Positions 23,678-32,938 of a stretch of DNA of 64,000 nucleotides are shown piece by piece; position 1 is the stretch's first letter, and each line of letters begins with the position of its first letter. Location: the NCBI GenBank assembly GCA_002366565.1, contig DFBJ01000012.1, positions 372,001-436,000 of the forward strand, written 5' to 3'. This stretch comes from Bacteriovoracaceae bacterium UBA3083. GTDB taxonomy: Bacteria; Bdellovibrionota; Bacteriovoracia; Bacteriovoracales; Bacteriovoracaceae. Under the pieces are notes generated by a model that had not been told where the DNA came from, searched no databases, and was given only the letters and a program-made list of their open reading frames with translations. A program made the translations under genes and the position numbers.

Positions 23678-25390
23678 CTAAATACTTAGGTCTTCTCCTT
23701 GAACTTTGTCCATGTAGAATTCAAATAATAATTTACCAGCAAAGTAAGCAGTGTAAACAGTTGCAAAAATACCAATAAGAAGAGTTACAGCAAAACCTCT
23801 AATTGGACCTGTACCAAAGTTTAGAAGACAGAAACCAGCAAGCGCTGTTGTGATGTTAGCATCAATAATTGTCCAGAAAGCTGATTCAAATCCACTTTCA
23901 ACGGCTTTATAATTACTAACACCTTTTCTAAGCTCTTCTCTAATTCTTTCATAGATAATGATATTCGCATCTACGGCCATACCAATTGTCAGCGCAATAC
24001 CGGCAATACCAGGTAGAGTTAGAGTTGCCTCAAGTCCAACAAGACAAGCAATTACGACAAGAACGTTTAAACCTAGAGTAAAGATAGCAATAGCTCCACT
24101 TACTCTGTAGTAGATTAAAATAAATCCAAAAACCATAAGACATGCAATCAATGAAGCAAAACGAGCTTTATCAATTGAGTCATGACCCAGAGAAGGTCCT
24201 ACTGTTCTTTGCTCTAAGAAGTCAAGTTGTACCGGAAGTGCACCAGCTCTTAAAACTAGAGCAAGGTCACGAGCATCTTTCATAACTCTATTGAAACCAC
24301 CAGTTCCTAAAGTAATCTGAGCTCTACCACCACCAATTCTTGTTTGAATATTTGGAGCACTGTAAACGTTACCATCTAGAATGATAGCTAATTGTCTTCC
24401 AATATTTTCACCAGTAATAGTTTCAAATAATTTAGCTCCAGAAGATTTAAATTCTAGAGATACATATGGCTCATTTTTTTGTTGATCAATTTGAACTCTA
24501 GCATCTTGAAGGGCCTCACCAGTAAGTGTTGTATTTTCTTCAACAAGGTAAGGAATTTTTGATTCAAGTTCGTTTGTTAGTTTATTAACAGTTTTTTCAA
24601 AAGCTAAGATCCAACCAGAAGGCAAGAGCTTCTCTTTTGTTAAGTACTCATTTAAAGAGTTAAGGTAAGTAGAGAATCTATCACCTTTCTTAAAAGTAAT
24701 TCCACCAGCTTCAGCTTTATTGATCCAATCTTGGATAGTCACTGGGCTTACTTCATTATTAACTAGGTTGAAAGTAAGCTTTGCAGTTTTACCAATAAGG
24801 TCTTTCGCTCTTTCAATATCTTTTACACCAGGAAGTTGAATAATGATTCTGTCATTACCTTGAGAAATAATCTCAGGCTCTGTTACACCAAACTCATCAA
24901 TTCTGTTACGAATAACCTCAATTGACTTAGAAACAGATTGCTCTTCAATTTGAGTCTTAAGAACTTTAGTTAGTGCTAGTTGAAGACTAGTTCCAGTGTC
25001 ACCAGTAATTCTAATATAACCTTGGTAGAACTCATGAATCTTTGCTTTAGAAGCATCCATATCACTTGCATTTGCTAGGTTAAGAGTAACCATAGGATCA
25101 AACTCATCTTCTTCAGTAAGATCACCTATCGTTGATAAAATACCATTATCAGCTAATAGCGTTTCAACTTTTCTAGCATAACCCTTAACTTCGTCTTTAT
25201 ATACTTTCTTGAAATCAATTCCAAGAATCATGTAAAGACCACCTTGAAGGTCAAGACCTAGGTTAATTTTAGATTTTACAGGGTAATTACTCTCCTCTTG
25301 AAAGTCTAATGCCGTAGGTAGAATAATTACTACAGACGTAATAGTGACAATAATTAGGAAAATAAAGCGATACCACCAGCTTCTTTTCAT
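23678..25390 (-). CDS. secD: Protein translocase subunit SecD
   Basis: A 570-residue inner-membrane protein. It starts with one membrane segment, followed by the DLQGGLYMILG motif, a long periplasmic P1 domain with VIRNRIDEFGVTEP and IIQLPGV, and five C-terminal membrane segments including GMAVDANIIIYERIRE. The gene order yajC-tatA-secD-secF is preserved on one strand. Start: ATG with a GAGGAG SD. Confidence 0.96.
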   Translation of the reverse strand: MKRSWWYRFIFLIIVTITSVVIILPTALDFQEESNYPVKSKINLGLDLQGGLYMILGIDFKKVYKDEVKGYARKVETLLADNGILSTIGDLTEEDEFDPMVTLNLANASDMDASKAKIHEFYQGYIRITGDTGTSLQLALTKVLKTQIEEQSVSKSIEVIRNRIDEFGVTEPEIISQGNDRIIIQLPGVKDIERAKDLIGKTAKLTFNLVNNEVSPVTIQDWINKAEAGGITFKKGDRFSTYLNSLNEYLTKEKLLPSGWILAFEKTVNKLTNELESKIPYLVEENTTLTGEALQDARVQIDQQKNEPYVSLEFKSSGAKLFETITGENIGRQLAIILDGNVYSAPNIQTRIGGGRAQITLGTGGFNRVMKDARDLALVLRAGALPVQLDFLEQRTVGPSLGHDSIDKARFASLIACLMVFGFILIYYRVSGAIAIFTLGLNVLVVIACLVGLEATLTLPGIAGIALTIGMAVDANIIIYERIREELRKGVSNYKAVESGFESAFWTIIDANITTALAGFCLLNFGTGPIRGFAVTLLIGIFATVYTAYFAGKLLFEFYMDKVQGEDLSI

Positions 25391-25504
25391 TCAATACTCC
25401 TCATAGGATTTTGTAGGCGAGAACGCCATAATTAAGCATACGATTTTAAACACTTAAAAGTATAGAGGATAACTTTGCAAAAAAGCAATGATTGAAGTGG
25501 CAAA

Positions 25505-25528
25505 CCACCAAAATAATTAGATTGGTGG
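25505..25528 (-). terminator. Hairpin between tatA and secD
   Basis: A 7-bp CCACCAA/TTGGTGG stem with a 10-base loop ends at the base before the tatA stop codon region. On the minus strand it is followed only by TTTGCC, so it is a weak terminator or attenuator inside the operon. An overlapping alternative hairpin GTGG-CAAA-CCAC can form with it, which could make the two mutually exclusive. Confidence 0.4.
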
Positions 25529-25795
25529 CTAAGCGTTAGAGTTATCTGAAGAGTTTTTAGTCTCTTTAGACTCAGCGACAACTTCAATAGGTGCGTCATC
25601 GCTGTTTTTATTTTCTGGTTTAGTCGTCTGGTCGGCAGAAGCACTTACTTGATCAAAGAGATCATCTTTTGCTTTTTGAAATTCTCTAATACCTTTACCT
25701 AAGCCCTTTGCAAGCTCTGGTAACTTCTTTGGCCCTATAAAAAGTAGCGCAAAGAGAAAGATAACGAGTAATTCAGCTCCGCCGATTCCAAACAT
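25529..25795 (-). CDS. tatA: Twin-arginine translocase subunit TatA
   Basis: An 88-residue protein. An N-terminal membrane helix ending in FIGPKKLPELAKGLGKG is followed by an amphipathic helix and an acidic, disordered tail, the TatA/E layout. TatA forms the pore-like oligomer that moves folded proteins with RR signals. It sits between yajC and secD, a merged Sec/Tat cluster; tatB and tatC are not in the window. The short protein and its FGIGGAELLV start argue for TatA over TatB. Confidence 0.9.
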   Translation of the reverse strand: MFGIGGAELLVIFLFALLFIGPKKLPELAKGLGKGIREFQKAKDDLFDQVSASADQTTKPENKNSDDAPIEVVAESKETKNSSDNSNA

Positions 25796-25804
25796 ATTAA
25801 CCTC

Positions 25805-26164
25805 TTATTTCTTTGTTTCTTTCTTATCATCTTTCTTTTCAAAGATAGATGAAGCTTTTCCACCGATGTGGCTTCTAAGTACTTTTACTTTAGTACCTTC
25901 AGCAACTTCTAGTGTAATTACCTTATCAGTAATTCCAGTGATAGTTCCAAAAAGTCCTGATTTTGTATATATTTCCTCACCTTTACCAAGTTGGCTAAGC
26001 ATTGCTTGCTCTTCTTTTGCTTTTTTAGCTTGAGGTCTAATCATTAAGAAGTAGAAAATACCAAAAACAGCGATCATTGGTAAGAATGAGCTAAGTGCAT
26101 TTGGAGAACCTGCAGCTGCTGCCGCGTCCTGAGCGAATACTGGAGTGAAAAATAAATCTAACAT
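25805..26164 (-). CDS. yajC: Preprotein translocase subunit YajC
   Basis: A 119-residue protein with one membrane helix (about 27-45: FLPMIAVFGIFYFLMIRPQ) followed by KKAKEEQAMLSQL and the YajC domain (LGKGEEIYTKSGLFGTI). It associates with SecDF. The preceding Ala-rich piece (AQDAAAAAG) is a normal feature of many YajC proteins. The gene is 9 bp upstream of tatA. Confidence 0.95.
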   Translation of the reverse strand: MLDLFFTPVFAQDAAAAAGSPNALSSFLPMIAVFGIFYFLMIRPQAKKAKEEQAMLSQLGKGEEIYTKSGLFGTITGITDKVITLEVAEGTKVKVLRSHIGGKASSIFEKKDDKKETKK

Positions 26165-26188
26165 TTGTGTTTCCTTAATTTATTTGGG

Positions 26189-27307
26189 TTAAACCCATTG
26201 ATTTGAAGTGTAGTTGTTATAAAAGTTCTTATAATATTCGTCAAACGTTCCCGCAATAATATGCTTTCTGGCCTGCTTCGTCATATCTAAGAAGAAGTGT
26301 AAGTTATGGTAACTAATAAGTTGGCCAGCAAGATACTCACCAGTGTTATATAAATGTCTAATGTAAGATCTTGAGTAAGTACTACAAACCTTACATGAGC
26401 ATTCTGGATCAGGAGCCCCTTTATCTTCTTTAAATCTTTCTTTCTTAATATTTAACGGACCATGGTGCGTTAAGAATTGACCATTACGAGCATTTCTTGT
26501 TGGAAGTACGCAGTCAAACATATCTAGACCGTTCTTAATCCCCGTAAGGATATCAAGAGGCTTCCCAACTCCCATTAGGTATCTAGGCTTATCTTTAGGC
26601 ATTGTATGAACAAAATCAGAACAGAACTGCACCATCTCTTCATTCTTTTCACCAACACTCAGACCACCAATAGCATACCCTTCAAAGTCCATCTCAGTTA
26701 GTCTCTCCATACACTCAGTACGTAAGTCTAAATGAAGACCTCCTTGAATAATCCCAAAAAGATTTTGATGATCTTTTAATTGAAAGTCTCTACAACGCTT
26801 TGCCCATCTAAGAGTAAGCTCCATACTCTCTCTTAATCTATCTTTAGTAGCTGGAAGAGCTGGACATTCATCAAAATTCATAACGATATCACTACCTAGA
26901 GCTCTTTGAATCTCCATAGACTTCTCAGGAGAAATCATATGATATGAACCGTCGATATGAGATTGAAAACGAACACCTTCTTCTGAAAGTTTATTCATAG
27001 AAGAAAGTGAAAATACTTGATATCCACCACTGTCTGTCAGGATTGGTTTTTGCCAATTCATAAAACCGTGCAGTCCCCCACCAACTCTTTCAATGAGCTC
27101 ATGCCCTGGACGAAGGTATAGGTGATATGTATTACCAAGAATTATCTGTGCGCCGATTTCATCAAGTTCATGCTGCCACATACACTTCACACTTGCTCTA
27201 GTTCCTACAGGCATGAAAATAGGAGTTTCAATATCCCCATGAGCTGTTTTTACAACACCTGCTCTTGCCTTTCCGTCATATGCAACATTTTCGTAAATAG
27301 TAGTCAT
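26189..27307 (-). CDS. tgt: tRNA-guanine transglycosylase (queuine tRNA-ribosyltransferase)
   Basis: A 372-residue enzyme that exchanges G34 for preQ1 in tRNAs with GUN anticodons. Evidence: the TDSGGYQVFSL active-site stretch, FDECPALPA, GGLSVGE, the nucleophile Asp in LDMFDCVLPTRNARNG, and the C-terminal zinc site CSCKVCSTYSRSYIRHL with a later His. The start ATG overlaps the queA stop by 4 bp (ATGA). Confidence 0.97.
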   Translation of the reverse strand: MTTIYENVAYDGKARAGVVKTAHGDIETPIFMPVGTRASVKCMWQHELDEIGAQIILGNTYHLYLRPGHELIERVGGGLHGFMNWQKPILTDSGGYQVFSLSSMNKLSEEGVRFQSHIDGSYHMISPEKSMEIQRALGSDIVMNFDECPALPATKDRLRESMELTLRWAKRCRDFQLKDHQNLFGIIQGGLHLDLRTECMERLTEMDFEGYAIGGLSVGEKNEEMVQFCSDFVHTMPKDKPRYLMGVGKPLDILTGIKNGLDMFDCVLPTRNARNGQFLTHHGPLNIKKERFKEDKGAPDPECSCKVCSTYSRSYIRHLYNTGEYLAGQLISYHNLHFFLDMTKQARKHIIAGTFDEYYKNFYNNYTSNQWV

Positions 27308-28350
27308 TCATCCCTCAAAATTAACATTGAATCTCCATAAGAGAAAAAGCGGTATTGGTTGTCGATGGCCTCTTTGTAGAGCTCTAGTGTCTTCTCTCTT
27401 CCAATCAGTGAACTTACAAGCATAAGCAACGTAGACTTAGGAAGATGGAAGTTTGTCACGAGTCCATTTATAGATTTTACGTCTACACCAGGATGTAAAA
27501 AGATACTTGTCTCTTTCATTTCATTTGGAGTGATTTCAAACTCTTCACCATTATGACAACTCTCAAGAACTCTTAGAGATGTTGTACCAACTGCAAATAT
27601 TTTCTTATGATTTAATATTTTTTCTTTATTCTCAGAATCTACATAGTAGTTCTCAGAGTGCATTTTATGATCTTGTAGATTATCTGTTTTAACCGGAGCG
27701 AAAGTACCAAGTCCAACATGTAGAGTAACCTCAGCTCTAGATATACTTCTATTCTCTAAAGACTTAAAGACATCCTCAGTAAAGTGTAGGCCTGCAGTAG
27801 GTGCTGCAACACTACCAACATCTTTAGCAAATACTGTTTGATAATCAGACTTATCTAACTCATCACTCTCCCCGTTTCTTATGTAAGGAGGAATAGGTAT
27901 TTTTGCGTTTTGTTCTAAGTAATCTAATAAGTCTTCTTTATTAAATTGAACAAAGAAGTTTCCATCTTGAATGTCTTTGATTTCTGCAACGAGACCATCT
28001 TCAAAGAAGAACTGATCTCCAATATTCTTTTTTGAACTTGTTTTTATTAAGGCCTTAAGAAATCCCTTATCATTAGGAGTTGTAGTCAGTAGGAAAATTT
28101 CACACTTACCACCAGTTTTCTTTTTACCAATTAAACGGCATGGAAATACTTTACTTTGATTTACGACGAGTAGAGACTCTTCAGGCAAGTAGCTTGCGAG
28201 ATTATAGAAGTGATCATGGATAACTTCATTTGATGCTGCTTTATACACAAGAAGCTTAGAGTTATGTCTTCCTGGGATCGGTCGATCTGCGATCAACTCA
28301 CTTGGTAGATCAAAATCGTAATTGCTAAGTATTAAATCTCTATCCGACAT
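27304..28350 (-). CDS. queA: S-adenosylmethionine:tRNA ribosyltransferase-isomerase
   Basis: A 348-residue enzyme that makes epoxyqueuosine from preQ1-tRNA. Family motifs: FDLPSELIADRPIPGRHNSKLL at the N-terminus, AAPTAGLHFTEDV, VTLHVGLGTF and NFHLPKSTLLMLVS. It is the first gene of the queA-tgt-yajC-tatA-secD-secF run, reading away from the small secreted-protein gene across a 76-bp promoter region. Confidence 0.97.
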   Translation of the reverse strand: MSDRDLILSNYDFDLPSELIADRPIPGRHNSKLLVYKAASNEVIHDHFYNLASYLPEESLLVVNQSKVFPCRLIGKKKTGGKCEIFLLTTTPNDKGFLKALIKTSSKKNIGDQFFFEDGLVAEIKDIQDGNFFVQFNKEDLLDYLEQNAKIPIPPYIRNGESDELDKSDYQTVFAKDVGSVAAPTAGLHFTEDVFKSLENRSISRAEVTLHVGLGTFAPVKTDNLQDHKMHSENYYVDSENKEKILNHKKIFAVGTTSLRVLESCHNGEEFEITPNEMKETSIFLHPGVDVKSINGLVTNFHLPKSTLLMLVSSLIGREKTLELYKEAIDNQYRFFSYGDSMLILRDE

Positions 28351-28426
28351 TGTTGCTAGATTCCCTCATTTTTGTCATAATAAGTATAAGTATTTAAACA
28401 GATTTTGAGTTTTATCTGAGGAATCA

Positions 28427-28708
28427 ATGCTAGGCAAGAGATCAATCCTAATTTTCTTATTAAGTGTGAATATTTTTGGCCAAAATACACTTACAGATGA
28501 ACTAAAAGAGCTAAAATCTAGTGCGGAAGAAGTAGATCTATCAAGTTGGACAGCTCTTGCGCAAGATCCACAACAAAATACGCTTACAGAAGATACCATA
28601 AGCCTAAACAGCAGTGCGTTAAAAAAGCCAGAGTCTCAAGACTCAAATGAAGAGGACCCTATAGTCGAGACTCAGGAATTAGGGACAATTCGCTACAGAT
28701 CTCGGTAA
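28427..28708 (+). CDS. Small secreted acidic protein of unknown function
   Basis: A 93-residue protein. A hydrophobic N-terminus (residues 5-18, ending FGQ) looks like a signal peptide. The rest is polar and acidic, rich in Ser, Glu and Asp, probably unfolded, and ends in IRYRSR. An SD (GAGGAAT) lies just upstream. The last 16 bp overlap the convergent exopolysaccharide gene. No family was recognised. It may be a real small exported protein; coding status rests on the SD, the signal peptide and the absence of an overlapping alternative. Confidence 0.55.
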   Translation: MLGKRSILIFLLSVNIFGQNTLTDELKELKSSAEEVDLSSWTALAQDPQQNTLTEDTISLNSSALKKPESQDSNEEDPIVETQELGTIRYRSR

Positions 28709-30678
28709 GCAACAGGATCTACAGTTAATACTTCCTTCCCATTTATCTTCTCAATAAGAAACTCTTCTCTTCCCTTTTCACCGTGATAGAGAATCTTAAA
28801 ATTATTTATTGATCTTTCGGATAGGTTTTCAATAACAATCTTAACCTTCCCCTTAGATTCAACAAAAGAAAGTTTTAACTTCTCTTTAGCAAATTTCCAG
28901 TTAACAACTTCAGAGAGGCTAACTGATTTACTTTTAAGTTCTTTAATAAATTTCTTGAAAGAATTTTTATATAAATAGTCATCAAATTCAGTCGATGAAA
29001 GATCAAAGACAGAAAGTCCACCAAGTAGAGTCATATCTTTTAAACGAATGTTAAAAACCTGAATTAAATCTTCAATATTTGTAATAGATTTATCATTGAG
29101 TATCTCCTGAGAGTTTCTAAACATCTTTGGTATTAACATATAGTTTAAACCATCTAGAAAAACAGGTGAATATGAGACTTCTCTAATTGTCCCGTATAAG
29201 TAAGATAGTCTATTTTGATTTGCAGAGTCTAAGGTAACTTCATTAAGAAAGTTATTATAGCTCATTAACCCAACTACTCCTGAGTAACTTAACTCCTCAA
29301 GCCTTAAGCGAATATTTTCTAAAAGATTAAAAGAAGCTCTACTATCAAGCTTATCAAAGTTGTGCTCAGAAGATGTAATGATGGCAACTTCATAATGACC
29401 ATTATCTTTGTGCCTAATATCTTTTCCTATGTAGTTATAGTTATTAGTAAAAAGAGTCCATGATGAATCTAACTTCTCAAAAATAGAGCTTACATCTTCG
29501 AGACTATCTGACTGTTGAGTCTGCTTATAAATGAAACTAGAAGCAGTTCTTGAACCTTTGAAACTTTCAATTTTAAATACAGGTAACTTAGAAAGTGATG
29601 CAAATATGTTTAGAAATACTAAATCAGAATAAAGATGATCAACAGGATCAAGAGAGGTCCATGTTACCTTATCAGTACTTTTAATACGACTATGAACCTT
29701 ATCGTTATCCTTTATAATATTACCGTTATAGTCAGCTGTAATAATATTCGCCTTATCTGATAATAAATAAGTGTAGTTCATATCAATAGGTTGCCATTTA
29801 ACAAAGCTACCACCATCAATTTCCCATAAGAAATCATTCTCAGATCCTAGAAGAGTTGGTAGTAAAGACTCTTCTTTTTGAATGTCTTCACCTAAGTATT
29901 TATTAAGTAGAGTCTGCTCAACCTTACCACCTAGGCCATCAATAACTCCAAATCCACCAGTGATCAAAAAAGGAGAATTAAGATTTTCAACCTTTGCTAC
30001 TTGCGACCTACTTAAAGAGTGAACATGAGGAAAAATAGCAATACAATTCTTTGGAACATTGATAAAACTTAGAACTTTGTAATTTAACTTATTTCTTTTG
30101 AAAAAAGACTTCCATTGCTCAATAGATCGATTATGCATCAAAGACGAATACTTACGAGCTCTACTTGTCGATATTAAGCAAAATCTTTGATCTTTAAGTT
30201 GAGTGGTTAAATACTCAAACTGATCTTTAGAGTTACTTGAGAAGCGCTTATTAATAACAATATCTTTATCTACTGGAGTGTACTCATAAGATTTCAAAAA
30301 ACCTTTCTTAACAAGCTCTCTAAAGTTATTAGCTGCAAGAACTCTTTCAGATATTTCTTTTCGATATGAAAAGTAATCTTCAAATAGAAATAAACCTGCA
30401 ACTACAACGAGAAGAAAAACAAATAAGGATGCAAACTTAACCTTTACAGAGACTTTACTAACAGTTGCATCAGTAGCTTTTTTCTTTCTAAGTAGATATT
30501 CATTTTTAATCAAAGGTGAAAAACGTCTATAAAATGCTCCCTCTAAAGGATCTTGTAACGCTCCCTTCTTTGTTGACCCGAGCCGAAGTTTGAAGACAAT
30601 ATAACTAACAAGAGTTACTAAAATTGTCGTAAGTGAAATTGCAAGTAATAGAATATTGAAAAAGTTTTTCAAGTCCAT
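28693..30678 (-). CDS. Large membrane protein of the exopolysaccharide module, deacetylase-like C-terminus
   Basis: A 661-residue protein with two membrane segments near the N-terminus (about 8-28 and 82-100) and a long extracytoplasmic part. The region from about 150 has repeated beta-alpha units (FCLISTSR, FPHVHSLS, ITGGFGVIDG). The C-terminal 80 residues (SLSEVVNWKFAKEKLKL, then VIENLSERSINNF) look like the tail of polysaccharide-deacetylase-type proteins, but I see no DDxP or HxxxH metal motif, so it is probably not catalytic. It starts directly after the glycosyltransferase stop with no gap, so it is co-transcribed. It may be an export or assembly partner of the synthase. The identification is tentative. 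Confidence 0.5.
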   Translation of the reverse strand: MDLKNFFNILLLAISLTTILVTLVSYIVFKLRLGSTKKGALQDPLEGAFYRRFSPLIKNEYLLRKKKATDATVSKVSVKVKFASLFVFLLVVVAGLFLFEDYFSYRKEISERVLAANNFRELVKKGFLKSYEYTPVDKDIVINKRFSSNSKDQFEYLTTQLKDQRFCLISTSRARKYSSLMHNRSIEQWKSFFKRNKLNYKVLSFINVPKNCIAIFPHVHSLSRSQVAKVENLNSPFLITGGFGVIDGLGGKVEQTLLNKYLGEDIQKEESLLPTLLGSENDFLWEIDGGSFVKWQPIDMNYTYLLSDKANIITADYNGNIIKDNDKVHSRIKSTDKVTWTSLDPVDHLYSDLVFLNIFASLSKLPVFKIESFKGSRTASSFIYKQTQQSDSLEDVSSIFEKLDSSWTLFTNNYNYIGKDIRHKDNGHYEVAIITSSEHNFDKLDSRASFNLLENIRLRLEELSYSGVVGLMSYNNFLNEVTLDSANQNRLSYLYGTIREVSYSPVFLDGLNYMLIPKMFRNSQEILNDKSITNIEDLIQVFNIRLKDMTLLGGLSVFDLSSTEFDDYLYKNSFKKFIKELKSKSVSLSEVVNWKFAKEKLKLSFVESKGKVKIVIENLSERSINNFKILYHGEKGREEFLIEKINGKEVLTVDPVAYRDL

Positions 30679-31980
30679 TTAGTCTAGTCCTTTTCTAACT
30701 AATACGCCCCATTTCATAGGAACCTTTAATAATTCATCAAAAATTGAGAAGAACCGAATAACCTCAAGTAATAGACCATAAGTTAAACGGTTTAAAAAAC
30801 TTAGTATGAGTAAGTATCCAATCTTTTGTTCAGTAATAATAGAATAAAAGCAAAGAGCAACATCTAAAAGAGTTAATCCAATAAAGTAAGGCCCCATTAA
30901 TTCTGTAATATTATAAAGAAGCGCAAATTCAAGTGTTAGTACAATGAAAGAGAAGTTAATAAGAGGGATCATAATTGTTTCAAAAAACATGTAAAGAACA
31001 ACTAGAAGACCACGCATACTATAATTCTCTCTAAGTATTCCAATGCCTTTAAATATTGCTTGAACCATCCCTCTTGACCATCTATACCTTTGAGTTATCA
31101 AAGAATTAATATCATCAGGGGCTTCAGTTACTGCAGATATTTTATCACAATACTTAATGTTATATCCTTCCATAAGAAGTCTCATAGACAGGTCACTATC
31201 TTCAGCAAAAGTATCAGAGCTATAACCACCAAGTGCATAAACTTTATCTCTATTAAATACACCAATTGGTCCAGGGACAATAGTAACCATTTTCAAAAAT
31301 GATTGCGCTTTTTTATGGAAATTTAGACCAATAATATACTCTAGGTTTTGAAAAGAAGTGAGTATATTTTTTGAATTACCTACTTTTACTGCTCCTGCAA
31401 CTGCAGCAAGATTTTCATCTTCTTCAAAATAAGGAATGGCCTCTAAAAGAATATTTTTACTTAATACACTATCAGCATCCATACAAACAAAGTAATCGCC
31501 TAAAGCTTCAGATATACCATGATTTAAGGCCTCAGACTTACCGGCATTTGCTTGGTGAATCACTCTTACTTGCTCATGCTTTTCCATCTCTTTTGCAACT
31601 ACAAATGTATTATCAGTAGAGCCATCATCAACAACTAAAACCTCTAGATTTGGATAGTCGATATCTAGAACGGACTCAATCGCCGGAGTTAAGACTTTTT
31701 CTTCGTTATAGGCGGGGATAATAATAGTTACGAGTGGAAAACTTTGAATGATTCTATTTCTTTTATAAAAAACAACTTCTAAAAATGAAAGAACTAGTAA
31801 TAGAAACGTTCTTATAAATATAAAAATTAAGTAATAAAGCATGATATTAGCAACGAATACTGCTAAAGGATTTTCAAATCTCCAGTTATCTGGAATATTC
31901 AAATAGAATGTTACTGTAAGTAATGAACAGATTATTGTAATAGTTACAATACTGACAATACTAGAGTAATTAGTTTTCAT
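30679..31980 (-). CDS. PgaC/IcaA-like family 2 glycosyltransferase
   Basis: A 433-residue processive glycosyltransferase with two N-terminal and about three C-terminal membrane segments. The GT2 motifs are complete: VVDDGSTDN (118-119), the DxD DAD (168-170), AEDSD (260-261) and QRYRW (297-301). This layout is shared with poly-N-acetylglucosamine and related polymer synthases, so it probably polymerises a UDP-sugar while passing the chain through the inner membrane. Its start overlaps the response regulator stop by one base. The polymer cannot be named from the sequence. Confidence 0.88.
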   Translation of the reverse strand: MKTNYSSIVSIVTITIICSLLTVTFYLNIPDNWRFENPLAVFVANIMLYYLIFIFIRTFLLLVLSFLEVVFYKRNRIIQSFPLVTIIIPAYNEEKVLTPAIESVLDIDYPNLEVLVVDDGSTDNTFVVAKEMEKHEQVRVIHQANAGKSEALNHGISEALGDYFVCMDADSVLSKNILLEAIPYFEEDENLAAVAGAVKVGNSKNILTSFQNLEYIIGLNFHKKAQSFLKMVTIVPGPIGVFNRDKVYALGGYSSDTFAEDSDLSMRLLMEGYNIKYCDKISAVTEAPDDINSLITQRYRWSRGMVQAIFKGIGILRENYSMRGLLVVLYMFFETIMIPLINFSFIVLTLEFALLYNITELMGPYFIGLTLLDVALCFYSIITEQKIGYLLILSFLNRLTYGLLLEVIRFFSIFDELLKVPMKWGVLVRKGLD

Positions 31981-32897
31981 TACAGTCTATTACCTACTAG
32001 AATTTTTCCTATTTTATTTAAGAATAATTGCTCATCCTCTTTTCGAGGCCGTGAATTTATATATGTAACCTTTTTAAAATTATTATGTAAATTTTGTGAA
32101 AGTTTGTAGGCCTGAGATATACCTCGATCTGAATGATGATCATTTATCAAATTACGAATTTCATCAAAAACTAGCGTGATATCTCTTGAACGACGTCCAG
32201 TAAAGTGAGTAATATCATCAATCAAAGGTGATAAATCTTGCATGTATGCAAACTTAGTAATTAGACTCGGCTTTGTTTCTAAAAAGATCAATCTTTCATC
32301 GTCTATATATTTTTTTATAGTTTCATTTTCTTCATAAAAATAATCACCCTTATCCCATGATAGGAATATTACTTTCTCATCTTCAGCAATATTAGTTATG
32401 GTGTTGAGAATATGCTTATCTTTTTCTAGTGAATTAAAAGCAGTAATAAAGTCCACATGATTTTTGAAAGAGGAAATAACATTAGTCACAGACTCAAGAG
32501 TTTGTCCGATATCATCAGCTAAAGTTTTTCTACTAATAGGTTTTTTAATAAAACCAATTGCACCTAAGTCTCTTATTCTCTCTCTATCTTCAGGATCATC
32601 AGAAGAACTCATACATATAACAGGAATATCACATAGAACGGCATGGTTTTTAAGTAAACCTAATATTTCAAAACCATCTACACTTGGCATAAATAAATCA
32701 AGTAGAATAACATCGGGCATTTGAATTTCACATACTCGTATTGACTCGAAAATATTTGTAACAATATAAACTTCAAAGTCTTCTTCGAGTGACTTTGAGA
32801 CGATTTTTCGAGTGACTGCTTCATCATCAATTACTACAACTTTCTTTTTTCCAGAATGTTGTAAAACGTCCTTTATATCTATCAAAATATCTCCCAA
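31980..32897 (-). CDS. Response regulator with unrecognised C-terminal domain
   Basis: A 305-residue protein. Residues 18-130 are a receiver domain: DDE (24-26), phospho-acceptor Asp67 in LLDLFMP and Lys118/119 in FIKKP. The C-terminal 170 residues are not a known DNA-binding output; they alternate strands and helices (KVIFLSWDKGDY, RLIFLETKPSLI, DITLVFDEIRNLI, KVTYINSR) in a way reminiscent of an NTPase/DICT-like sensing fold but without a Walker motif. It is first in an operon with the polymer synthase, so it probably controls synthesis by protein contact rather than transcription. No cognate kinase is adjacent. Confidence 0.7.
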   Translation of the reverse strand: MGDILIDIKDVLQHSGKKKVVVIDDEAVTRKIVSKSLEEDFEVYIVTNIFESIRVCEIQMPDVILLDLFMPSVDGFEILGLLKNHAVLCDIPVICMSSSDDPEDRERIRDLGAIGFIKKPISRKTLADDIGQTLESVTNVISSFKNHVDFITAFNSLEKDKHILNTITNIAEDEKVIFLSWDKGDYFYEENETIKKYIDDERLIFLETKPSLITKFAYMQDLSPLIDDITHFTGRRSRDITLVFDEIRNLINDHHSDRGISQAYKLSQNLHNNFKKVTYINSRPRKEDEQLFLNKIGKILVGNRL

Positions 32898-32938
32898 TTT
32901 ATATCGAATAATATCTATTTATATAGTATAGTATATTT

